The notes under the pieces are model-generated. The model had not been told where the DNA came from. It did not search any database and saw only the letters and a list, made by a program, of their open reading frames with translations. Shown piece after piece: positions 12,346-22,179 of a stretch of 64,000 nucleotides of DNA. The stretch comes from Cavia porcellus (taxonomy: Eukaryota; Chordata; Mammalia; Rodentia; Caviidae), in the NCBI RefSeq assembly GCF_034190915.1, contig NW_026947486.1, positions 104,143,312-104,207,311 of the forward strand. Reading direction: 5' to 3'. The position numbers and the translations under genes are program-made. Every line of letters starts with the position of its first letter. The stretch's first letter is position 1.

Positions 12346-12522
12346 TCTGCTTTCTGGATTCTCTTTGACACATTTCTATACTGAAGGACTGTGTGAAGCA
12401 GGCCAGGACTAGCTAACTCCCACTACTGCCTTCTAGAATCCCCAGTGTCATGGTGGAAGTGGTGCAGGTTATAATTCTAATAGAATCTAGGGACCGGTTT
12501 ATCATAATTAGCATCGCCTTTC

Positions 12523-12524
<2 letters not shown>

Positions 12525-12571
<47 letters not shown>
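12525..12571. repeat. (TG)n microsatellite
   Basis: About 47 bp of alternating TG followed by a T run. Confidence 0.95.
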
Positions 12572-12572
<1 letters not shown>

Positions 12573-12599
12573 TTTTTTTTTCCCCCTAGGCTTGCTGCT

Positions 12600-13285
12600 C
12601 CTGCAGAAGGATGTCTCACACTCTTCATCCATGCTGAATTTCTCCTCTTTGGTGGACAGCAGAAGTTCGCTTCTTTCTCTTTGATTGCCTTATAATCCAA
12701 ATACCACCACTGTCATCCCAACTCTTACATGTATATGGAATAGACATTAGATATAAATTCACACAGCCTGTCCTACCATCTTAAGGTCAGCAAGTTTTCT
12801 TGCTCATATGTCAAAACCACAAGCTCTTACCATTTTTTCTGTGATTTTAATAGGAGGGTGGAAATTTAAACAAGCAAACAAACAATCACAAACAAATGCC
12901 TTGTAGTAATGTGCATTCTCAGTAGCATGTTAGATATAAACCCTTGAAAATATAGACAAGAATCCTTTGCCCCCAAAACTAGGATGAACTAGAATAATAT
13001 ATTACAATATTTAAGTCCAAAAATAAACTGAATCAAATATAGATTAGTTGAAAACAAACAACCTTTAATCAAATGAACTTGTGGATCTCTGTGGGTATTG
13101 TACAACTAAAAATAGATCTTAGAGGAAGAAAACAAAGCATATGGAAACCACAATGAGCTGTTCCCAACTCCATCAGTCCCTAAAGGTAGTAGTCATATTG
13201 TACAGTGGCCTAACTTAATAATACACGTGTGTGTAAACTGCACAGAAGTGAAAGTAAGTAGTAATTTTTGGCACTCACTTTTCCA
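12600..13285. other. Unassigned sequence
   Basis: No supported feature. A/T-rich, with only short ORFs. Confidence 0.4.
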
Positions 13286-13289
13286 TTTG

Positions 13290-13450
13290 CTAGATGGTAG
13301 ATGTTTTGCATATTATATCTCATTTGAAATTTGAATAACTCTAGCATTGATGTTCTTCCTATTTCTTATATGAGAAAGGGGAGGGTCTCACTAGAAGGTA
13401 GCATGATTTTCTTAGCATCACACAGCGGTTAGAACAGAACTAAGATTTAA
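13290..13450 (-). mobile_element. MIR SINE, degraded
   Basis: 'ttgcatattatatctcatttgaa' to 'cttatatgagaaaggggagg' and 'agcatcacacagcggttagaacag' in antisense MIR order. Confidence 0.55.
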
Positions 13451-13789
13451 GTATGTATACTTTGGGAAAGAGTTGTTTCAAAACAAGTGTCTTGTCACAT
13501 AAAGTATAATTGATCTACAGAATTACTGGTTTCTACTATAAACATAACCTTAAAAGAAGAAAAAGGACTTATTTTAAAGTGACAAATCAATGCTCTGATT
13601 TTCTCAGCATGCATAAAATCCGATCCTATAGCTTTAGAATTTGTGAGAAAGATATAGAAGCAGAAATGAAGTTCTACTTTAGTTCATGTAGTAGCTAAAC
13701 AATGCTCACAGCAATTTGATATTGCACTCAAGGAGATCACATCCATTTTGAGGAAGAGGTTGAGAGTTCACTATATGCAAGTACACAAA

Positions 13790-13930
13790 TCACATCTGCA
13801 TTGTTCTCTTATAGTTAAATTCTCATAACCTAGTGTTGGTTGTTACCCTGATTTTATGCAACAATAGTGTAATACACAGACTTTTCAGAAGCTCAGTTAT
13901 CCACAGAGTAGCAGGAAGACTTTGCCATCA
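13790..13930 (-). mobile_element. MIR SINE, degraded
   Basis: 'ttaaattctcataacctagtgttggttgttaccctgattttatgcaacaatag' resembles the antisense MIR core. Weak. Confidence 0.4.
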
Positions 13931-15754
13931 ATATTTAATGCAGCTGTATTGACTTTTTTTTAAACTGGAGAATGCTGTCATAAGCACTTTCGAACCACAT
14001 GTGGTTCATATAAAGTGCTTATGCTCCCACTGTTTCCAGAGAAAAGTTCAGGCTGCTCCAACAAGCATCTCTTCGAGGATAGTTCTGACACAGCAAACGG
14101 ATGCTTAGGAAACCAAAAACTGAGAAAAATGCATTGTTTTCTCTGGGGTAGTGGTGGTTTAGTATGTAATGGCTTTAAACCGAAGAGAGAGGTTCAGGTT
14201 GAGGGGCATTAAATTTAGTAGTTCCTGTCCCCAAGTCAACCATTCTGGGAAACTTCCTTTTCAGACAAAATAAAGACATTCTAGATGCAACTGAAGCCTC
14301 GTATCCTCTGGTCACATCTGGCTCAAATGTAGTCTTTAAGCATTCTCTGAGCATGACTGAGCTTTCTCTGCCAGCACAAGTAATCTTGGTGAATTTTAAG
14401 TGCTACGTCATGGCACTGCAGTAGGGAAGAGTCAAATGGACCTTAGGGTGAAAGGGCAGATCATTTGGGCTTGTAGAGTAGAATGAACTGTTAAATCTGT
14501 CAGGAGTGCTGTGGGGTCTAAAGGGGCAGCCCAGCTGTTAGAATCTAACCCTTCACGGACAGCCTCTGCTGTTTTTTCTTCAATTGTGCTATTAGGTAAT
14601 AATGTGCGTGCGTGCGTGCGTGTGTGTGTGTGTGTGTGTACACGCTTGTCTTTCACTGTCATTCTTTTGTAGCTGAGGCCACCAGAGCCCTTGCAGGCTG
14701 GCTTTGGTTATTTTCATTTCTTTTCTGAGGTTGTCAGTGACAGGGCCCTGCTCAGGATTTGCCCAGTCATCATGTGGTGGCAGTGCAATGCTGAATCATC
14801 ATGGTGTTTTGCTCCTTCTTCCCAGAAGCCCCTACGGTTTCTTCCTTACAAAAGTCTTTGCCAAAGCTCGTGCATGTGAAGATTTATCCCATCCCCTGCA
14901 CTCTCACTAAATAAATTATCTTACATCAATTCCCAAAGCTCTTCCTCCATCTGAGCCTGTATCAGGCAAAACTTGCCCTTTGTCTGCAGAGAGCCACCAC
15001 AACCTTCTTTGTAGTAACTCCCTCCATGCCCGGATTAAACTCTTTCTTATCTAGTCATCTCCTTTCATTTAATATTCTGTGCTGCTCTAGACTGAGTACA
15101 AAGTTTCAACTCAGTCAATCATGTTGTCTATTTCTTGTGTCTCTTTGGAATGAATTCTTCAATTCCTTGTTGCCCAGATTTTCTGGATCTTTTTTCTCTT
15201 TGTGCCAATCTCAACTGTGTGATCCATTGTCCTTCCACGTGAACCTATCTGAGAAGACTACTCAAAAAAATTTGGCAGAAGGCATATCACATCTGCTAAT
15301 ATTTGGATTATTTCTTTAGAAAGACTCTACATAACTGAAGTTATTCCAAGAATTGAAATGTCTGCTTCATTGGGAAGTGAGCTACTCATCACCAGAAGCA
15401 TGCAAGCGAAGGCATTCAAGCAAAGGCAAGCGTTGATTCTCGTGTTTTATGGCAACCAGAACTTAGGGAATATTAAAGTCCCTTTTAATGATTTTCTTTT
15501 GGAATTTTGCCCCACGAGGGACCTGCATAAAGGACTGACTGGTTCACCATGCATTGGGAATGCAGGAATTGGTGGGAGAGTAAGAAAGTTGGTGAAGATG
15601 GTATAAAATGAACTCTTGGTGCAGCAGTAGTACATGTTTGAGAAACTGCCTTTCAGGGAAACAGTTATCTGTATTGCCTTCATCTGTGCTAAGGATTTTA
15701 CTTGGCAAACAAGCTGAAGCTGGGTAATGGATTAGAAACTAACATTTGTTGAGT
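13931..15754. other. Unassigned sequence with short (TG)n
   Basis: No gene recognised. A (GTGC)/(TG)n tract lies at about 14603-14640. Several ORFs of 60-97 codons (for example 15026-15319) lack domains. Confidence 0.45.
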
Positions 15755-15905
15755 ATATTGTGTGTACAAGGCACTTTAAGCAATTCACATTATTTTACTT
15801 ATGACTCATAGAAATAATAGGAAATAGTCATGCCCATGTTGTAGGTGTGAAAATTATGACTTAACAAAAGACATGTTGAAAGTGTAGGTGATAGAGGGCA
15901 TGAAT
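15755..15905 (-). mobile_element. MIR SINE, degraded
   Basis: 'gtacaaggcactttaagcaattcacattattttacttatgactcatag..atgcccatgttgtaggtgtgaaaattatgacttaac' fits antisense MIR. Confidence 0.5.
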
Positions 15906-15994
15906 ATGATCAAAATACACTAAACACATTGAAACCCCATTCCCGATGTGAAACTAGGGTGTATGGTAGGTCAAGGAGGGTGGTGGGAAGTATC

Positions 15995-16432
15995 TTAATT
16001 ATTTTTCTCACTGATGAGACAAAATACCCAACATCCATATGTTAAAGGAAGAAAGTTTGTAGAGATTTTGGCTCACAGTTTGTAGAGGTTTCCACCCATA
16101 GTCACCTGGCTCCAAGGCAGGATGGCACGTAGCAAAGGGGCATCACAGAGGAGAAACAGTCCATAGCAGGGCTTGAAGGAAGCAGAAAACCAAATCACTG
16201 AGCCTTCATTTCTCTTTATTTCATTCAGGTTACAAACCTATTAGGTGGTGCTACCCACATCCAGGGTAGGTCTTTCCATTAGGCACATTCAGAACTATCC
16301 TAAACCAGTTTAGTTATTACACTCTTGACTCATATTCACACACCCTAGATGCAGCGACCTTTGAAAAGCCCCCACCTATGAGCACATGAGGTTTTAGGAG
16401 AACATCTAAATACTAACCAGAATAAGGGAGAC
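15995..16432 (-). mobile_element. MaLR-type solo LTR
   Basis: On the minus strand it begins with a lead like the plus-strand copy at 39291 ('gatgttctcctaaaacctcatg'). It ends with the same pattern ('ctgccttggagccagg', 'gaaacctctacaaactgtgag', 'tgttgggtattttgtctcatcagtgagaaaa'). Length is about 440 bp and no internal region is present, so it is a solo LTR. Confidence 0.65.
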
Positions 16433-16938
16433 GATTAAGGTACGTTATGTGCATGCACAAATCTAGCAAAATGAAACCCTATAATCTGCATTAAAACCCT
16501 TCTAAGTTGATGTGCATCAATAAAAATATGGAAAAAATAGGTAAAGTTGACCTGCCCAAATTTTTCCTTAAAACAACAGAATTGGAAAGGCATTCCAGAT
16601 GTGTCTGACTCCATAGCTGTGCTCTTTCTTCAGCATTGTACTTCCTCTTCATCCTTTCCTGCCAGAACCTCTCCTCATTGACAAAGTAAGAAAAATAACA
16701 AAACTATGAGAAGTTCTTTGTCATTTTCGTGGCAACTTCTCTGATTTCTCAGAACTCCACACTAGTCTTAGACCAAGTGACACAATTTGCATAGTGTCTT
16801 CACTGCCTCCTTCAGTCATAGAGAACATGAAGAGGGCAGAGCAGTCTTCCAAAAGATCTTCGTAATTATCACTCAGCACAAGGAACACTTTTCTCTTTCT
16901 TGTTTCTGCTGCTGATAACCACCTAGAAGATGCCAAAG
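16433..16938. other. Unassigned sequence
   Basis: Unique-looking sequence between the MaLR LTR and the target-site duplication of L1-B. No gene recognised. Confidence 0.45.
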
Positions 16939-16950
16939 GAAAGTAGCATA
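16939..16950. repeat. Target-site duplication of L1-B (left)
   Basis: GAAAGTAGCATA is repeated exactly at 27448-27459, just after the A-rich end of L1-B. This fixes both element boundaries. Confidence 0.9.
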
Positions 16951-16951
16951 G

Positions 16952-17489
16952 CCCAGTCGGGTGGAACTCGCTCCCTTGCCTGGGGGCCAGGCTGAGGCTT
17001 CCTGTTGGGACCAGTAAGTCCAGCGGAGGCTTGAAACCCCGCCCCAGTCCAGCGGAACTCTCATTCTTGCCTGGAGGCCAGGCCCCAGCTCCCTGTTGGG
17101 ACCAGTAAGTCTAGCGGAGGCTCAGAACCACACCCCAGTCCAGCAGAACTCTCTCCCTTGCCTGGGGGCCAGGCTGAGGCTTCCTGTTGCGACTAGTAAG
17201 TCCAGGGGAGGCAGGGAACCCCGCCCCAGTCCAGCGGAACTCTCTCCCTAGCCTGTGAACCAGGCCACGGCTTCCAGTCAGGACCAGTGAATCCAGCAGA
17301 GGCAGAGAATCCTGTCGCAGGCTGGCGGAACTCTCTCCCTTACCTGGGGGCCAGGCCGCAGCTTCTTGCCCGGAACAGTGAGTCCAGCCAAGCCACAGAA
17401 CCCGTCCCAGTCTGGTGGACCTCTCTCCCTCACTTGGAACAACACTTGAAGCTCGAAAATATAGGAAAATGACAAAATGAAAGACTGAA
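16952..17489 (+). promoter_or_regulatory. L1-B 5'UTR: five 91-bp promoter monomers plus partial
   Basis: The unit start (CCCAGTCCAGCGGAACTC or a variant) occurs at 16952, 17043, 17134, 17225 and 17316, exactly 91 bp apart each time, and again at about 17406 for a partial unit. Each unit carries the CTCCCTTGCCTGGGGGCCAGG block and the ACCAGTAAGTCCAGC block. A unique tail of about 60 bp leads to ORF1. In mouse L1s, tandem 5' monomers act as the promoter, with strength rising with monomer number; the same role is inferred here. Confidence 0.85.
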
Positions 17490-18775
17490 ATGCAATCTCA
17501 AACATCCAGCCCATCCCAAGAAAGCCTAGCAGCCATATGCAGAGAAGAAAATATATGCCACGAACCTGAAATACCTGAAATAATAGTAACTGAAATAAAG
17601 GAGCAACTCTGGGAAGCCTTAAAGGAATTCAAACTAGAAATAATCTCTCAGGTAAAAGAAGAAATGATAAAAGAAATGAAGGAGATGCTAAACATATCTA
17701 AAGAAGACACAGCTAAAAAAATGGAGGAACTAAACAAAAAGATAGAATCCCTGGATGAACAATATAAGAAACAAACAGAATATATAAAGCAGATGCAAAG
17801 AGATATACAGGAAATCCAAAATTCCATTGAAAGTTGTAAAACCCACTTCAATGAATGTGAGTGAAGATAGAATTTCAGACCTCAAAGACAAGATTGAATA
17901 GCTGACTATATTAATGTTTTTGGATCATTGAACACAGCTGTTTGTAGTCTCTCTGTTTGAATGTCTACTTTGTATTCTTTGATACTGTGATTTGAGCAAC
18001 TATTTCCAAGATGATAATATGTAATCTATTAACAGGTGATTTCTTACTGTTATGCTTTTTTTTGTAGTTCTGTATTATATGTAACCTTACACTGCTTTGT
18101 TGTTTTGTTTTGTGTTTTTCTCTTTTTCCTCTTAAATATATATAAAAAAAAAAAAAGATTGCAGCCAGTGAACAGGAAAGGAAAGATCTTTTAAAAATAA
18201 CAAGAAATCAGGAAATAACTATTCAACACCTGCAAGATGATGCAAAGAGGAGCAGCATAAGGTTGATAGGGATAAATGAAAAAGAAGGGGACAACATAAA
18301 GGATGTCAAGAAGATATTTAGAGAAGTAATAGCTGAAAATTTCCAAAACATGAGATTGGAAACTGATATCACGATCAATGAAGCATGTAGAACTCCAAAT
18401 AGCCATAACCAAAACAAAACGACACCGAGACACATAATAATGGTCATCCCAGAAATAGAACAAAAGAATAGAATATTAAAAACTGTCAGAGAGAAAAGAC
18501 AGATCACCTATAAAGGAAAAACTATCAGAATCACAGCAGACTTCTCAGCACAAACAATAAAGTCAAGAAAAGCATGGAGTGAAGTATTTCAGATCCTAAA
18601 GGAAAATGATTTCCAATGTAGACGGATGTACCCTGAAAAACTGTCCTTCAAAATCAATGGAGAAATAAGATACTTCCATGACAAAGAACAGCAGAAAAAC
18701 TACATGATCACCAAGCCACCCCTGCAAAGAATACTGAAAGACAGCCTAGAGACATTTAGGGAAAAAAACCACTAA
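17490..18775 (+). pseudogene. L1-B ORF1 (RNA-binding chaperone), broken
   Basis: ORF1 proteins coat L1 RNA and act as nucleic-acid chaperones. The first segment (17490-17864) encodes a lysine/glutamate-rich, heptad-like N-terminal coiled coil. A frameshift near 17854 (about 4 extra bases) gives a stop. A 258-bp L1 tail is then inserted at 17897-18154. The rest of the frame resumes at about 18160 and runs to 18775, with the RRM-like core (PRHIIMVIPEIEQKNRILK) and the C-terminal domain (GKTIRITADFSAQTIKSRKAW). Without the insertion and shift the protein would be about 340 residues, usual for ORF1p. ORF2 starts 36 bp downstream. Confidence 0.9.
17897..18154 (+). mobile_element. Short L1 3'-tail insertion in ORF1 of L1-B
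   Basis: About 258 bp of L1 3'UTR end followed by an A run, flanked by AAGATTG at 17890-17896 and 18155-18161. It is nearly identical to the end of the insertion at 29113-29578 ('ctgactatat.aatgtttttggatcattgaacacagctgttt'), so both come from one subfamily distinct from the 3' end of L1-B. Severe 5' truncation is typical of L1 integration. Confidence 0.88.
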
Positions 18776-19060
18776 ACAAAGCAGACAATTAAACAGAACT
18801 GAAAGATAAAGATGCAACAGCAGAAAGATAACGTGTCAATAATAAACCAATATATAACAGTTCTAACCATTAATGTAAATGGTCTCAATTTACCAATTAA
18901 AAGAAATAGACTGGCAGAATGGATCAAGAAACAAAACCCAACCATATGTTGTCTACAAGAAACCCATTTAACCCAAAAGAATATTCACAGACTGAAAGTC
19001 AAAGGATGGAAAACAATACCATGCAACAGGAACCCAAAACAACCTCATGCAACAGGAATA

Positions 19061-19061
<1 letters not shown>

Positions 19062-19091
<30 letters not shown>
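19062..19091. repeat. 30-base A tract inside ORF2
   Basis: Thirty consecutive A, just after two near-copies of ATGCAACAGGAA about 30 bp apart. The corresponding position in L1-F is a short A-rich stretch, so this looks like expansion of a coding A-run. Confidence 0.9.
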
Positions 19092-19092
<1 letters not shown>

Positions 19093-20182
19093 CAGGGGTG
19101 GCTATTCTGTTTGCAGACAATGTGAACTTCAAGCCAATAATGATCAAAAGGGATAAAGAAGGTCACACAGAAGGGGAAACTCGAAGAGGAAGAGATAACT
19201 ATCTTAAACATATATGCACCAAATACCAGGGCACCCAGTTATATAAAACAAGTACTAGAAATGAAAAATCAAATTAGCAGTAACACAATTCTAAGAGGAG
19301 ATCTTAACACACCATTGACACCAATGGACAGATCAACCAGACAGAAAATCAGCAAAGAAATAAAAGAATTGAATCGCACCTGTGAACAAATGGACTTAAC
19401 AGACATATACAGAGTATTCCACCCAACAACAATAGAATACATATTCTTCTCAGCAGTACATGGGTCATGCTCTAAATAGATCATGTATTAATTCACAAAA
19501 CATATTTAAATAAATGCAAAAGGGTAATTATCCCTTGCATGCTATCGGACCATAGCACTATGAAATTAGAAATTAATGATAAAAGATACTGCAAAATTCC
19601 CAAAAACACATGGAAAGTAAATAACACATTCTTGAGTAATCAGTAGATCACACAGGAAATTAAAGAAAAAATTAAACAATACCTACAAACAAATGAAAAC
19701 ACAAACACAACTTACCAGAATCTGTGGGATGCAATGAAAGCTGTCCTCAGAGGAAAATTTATCGCACTGAGTTCACACATCAGGAAAACAGAATGAATAC
19801 AAATAATATGATGTTACACCTCAAACATCTAGAAAAAGAAGAGCAAGTCAAGCCCAAAGCCAAAAGGAAGAGAAGAAATTATAAAGATCACAGCAGAAAT
19901 CAATGCAATAGACACTAAAAAACAATCCAAAAAAATCAATGAATCAAAGAGTTGGTCCTTTGAAAGAATAAATAAAATTGACAAGCCCCTAGCCAACCTT
20001 ATTACAAAAGGGAAGAAAAAGCTCAAATTCATGCAATAAGGAATGAAAGAGGAGAAATCACTACAGACCCTATAGAAATACAGAAGATCATCAACACCTA
20101 TTTCGAAAACCTCTACTCTCAAAGGTTTGATAACACAGAGGAAATAGAGAGATTCCTAGAAGCATACGAAAGCCAGATCAGG

Positions 20183-21126
20183 GCGGTGTCATGGCTGCCC
20201 TGACCACAACGTAGTGCTGAGAATTTCTGTCCCGGCTAGACTGCTTACTGAGACTTCTACGGCCTACAGGCCTCATGGAAGAACTCTTACAGACTGGAAA
20301 GACACACAGTGATCTTTTAATATATTATGGAGGATGTCAAAGATGTAAGATCTAGCCAATTGCTCAGTACACACAATTAAGTTGCCATTTGACTCTTCCG
20401 GGAGAACATGGCGGACAGATAACAGCAACTACCGGCGGCTCTCTGAAAGACTCGGCTCAGAAGCCAGGAATGGTGCGGACTAAGGAGACATAAGCAGGTG
20501 GAGATATGCTCTGCTGACTCAGGAACGAACTGGGCTGAGAGAAGCCAACTTGGAATGCAGTCCTGGTGCTAAAACAGGAACAGAAAAGACTCGGTGTGGA
20601 GCTGGAACCGCGCCATTGTAAGCCGCGATTTGGGTTTCCCGCCGTGCAGCGGCTGGCTGCCTCTACAGCGGCTCGGCAAGGGGAGAGACGTGCAGAAGCT
20701 CTGAGAATGGCAATCTGCGAATGGCAGGGAGGCGTGCACTGACTTATGGTGAGGTGAGTGAGAGAAACTGACACTCTACCACAGTTTGACTCCAGCAGAG
20801 GACTTTCTGGGCCCGAGCAGTCCTGCGGGAGTAGGGCGCGGTGGCGACTCCAGCCACACATCCCCCTCTCGGGCGGGATTGGTGAAAAGTGCCTGGCCTG
20901 CGTGACGCTGCCGGCGGACCTGGTAGACTGTCCCAACCCAGATCCCAGAGCCTGACGGTGGCCGGGAGGGGAGACGCGTAGGCTGCCTGGTCCGTAACTC
21001 CCTGGTGTGCAGCGGTGAGCGGGAACACCTAACTGGCGCAATTCGATCAGGCTGTGGCTGACTGGGAGAGAAGCTGGACCTCTTATATAAGCTTGCATAT
21101 ATAAGGAACAGAGAAGAAGAGGCAGC
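20183..21126 (+). promoter_or_regulatory. 5'UTR / promoter region of the half-L1
   Basis: Non-monomeric, GC-richer and CpG-containing between about 20390 and 21030, unlike the 5' ends of L1-B, L1-E and L1-F. Two YY1-like ATGGC cores lie at about 20192 (GTCATGGCTGCC, ten bases from the 5' end) and 20408 (AACATGGCGGAC). In human L1 a YY1 site near the 5' end sets transcription start. An antisense open frame (20457-21389, minus) overlaps. The promoter role is inferred from position. Confidence 0.6.
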
Positions 21127-22179
21127 ATGGGAAGAGGCAGCAACAAGAAAGGCTCCTCGGCCCCCAATTCTGAGAAACAGGCAATAGCAGACACCGCACC
21201 AATACACATAAGGCACCATATAGAGAGCCTCATAGACCAATTCAGGAATGAAGTTATCAACGACCTGAAGCTAGAAGTATGCAGAATAGTTAGAGAAATG
21301 CTAAGCACCACCCAAGAAAAAACAGGTGGTGGAATGGAAGAACAGAAAAAAAGGGGAGAATTGTTTGATGGAGAAAACAGAGACAACATAGAATACGTGA
21401 AGCAGGTTCAAAGGGACTACCAAGATACTAAGAAGTCTATCGAAGACTGGCATAACAGCTTGAAAGAAACTAAGGACAGACTATCTGAACTGGAGGGCAG
21501 ACTTGTAATATGGGAGAATGAAATGAAAAACTTCTTAAAAATAACAAAGAAACAAACAGCAATAATACAAAGACAAGAAGATGATAAGAGGATCCATAAC
21601 TTAAGGATTAAGAACATAAAAGAAGAAGTAGGGATGCAAACAAGGGAACTACAAAAGCTACTCACAGAAATAATCCAGGAGAATTTTCCTAATTTAGCAA
21701 AAGGTAAAGATACTCAGATGTATGAGGCATACAGGACCCCAGCTACCTACAACCCAAACAGAGCAACACCCAGGCATATAATAATAAAAATTCCAGAAAT
21801 TCAATACAAGAACAGAGTATTAAAAGCTGTAAGAGACAAGAAACAGACCACTTACAAGGGAACACCCATCAGAATTACAGCAGATTTCTCTGCACAAACC
21901 ATCAAATCACGAAGAGCGTGGGGGGAAATAATTCAAGCATTGAAAGATAATAATCTCCAGCCAAGATTGAGATATCCTGCACAACTGTCCCTGGAAATTG
22001 ATGGAAAAACAAGGTGCTTCCAGGATAAAGAGGAACTGGGGGAATTTGCAACCACCAATTCAACTCTACAGAAAGTATTGCAGGATATTCTAAAAAAAGA
22101 AAAATACAAAGAACCCAGAAATAGTGGCGGGGAGGCCACAACAAATGGAGCAGAGAACAAAATGAAGAAGACAAACTGA
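21127..22179 (+). CDS. Half-L1 ORF1 protein, intact, 350 aa
   Basis: L1 ORF1 protein: a trimeric RNA-binding nucleic-acid chaperone that packages element RNA in cytoplasmic particles. The start is the ATG after GAGGCAGC. Residues 1-20 are basic and polar (GRGSNKKGSS). Residues about 60-165 are charged and heptad-like (coiled coil). Residues about 215-255 hold the RRM-type core (TPRHIIIKIPEIQYKNRVLK). Residues about 255-330 form the C-terminal domain (GTPIRITADFSAQTIKSRRAW). A basic tail rich in K and N ends the protein. No stop or frameshift interrupts it, whereas every other L1 ORF in the window is broken. Normal length for ORF1p. It is followed directly by 3'UTR with no ORF2. Confidence 0.93.
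   Translation: MGRGSNKKGSSAPNSEKQAIADTAPIHIRHHIESLIDQFRNEVINDLKLEVCRIVREMLSTTQEKTGGGMEEQKKRGELFDGENRDNIEYVKQVQRDYQDTKKSIEDWHNSLKETKDRLSELEGRLVIWENEMKNFLKITKKQTAIIQRQEDDKRIHNLRIKNIKEEVGMQTRELQKLLTEIIQENFPNLAKGKDTQMYEAYRTPATYNPNRATPRHIIIKIPEIQYKNRVLKAVRDKKQTTYKGTPIRITADFSAQTIKSRRAWGEIIQALKDNNLQPRLRYPAQLSLEIDGKTRCFQDKEELGEFATTNSTLQKVLQDILKKEKYKEPRNSGGEATTNGAENKMKKTN

Noticed and set aside
12413..12700. Overlapping ORFs of 81-95 codons with THTHTH or CVCVCV runs
   Set aside because: Produced by the (TG)n tract; no domain on either side.
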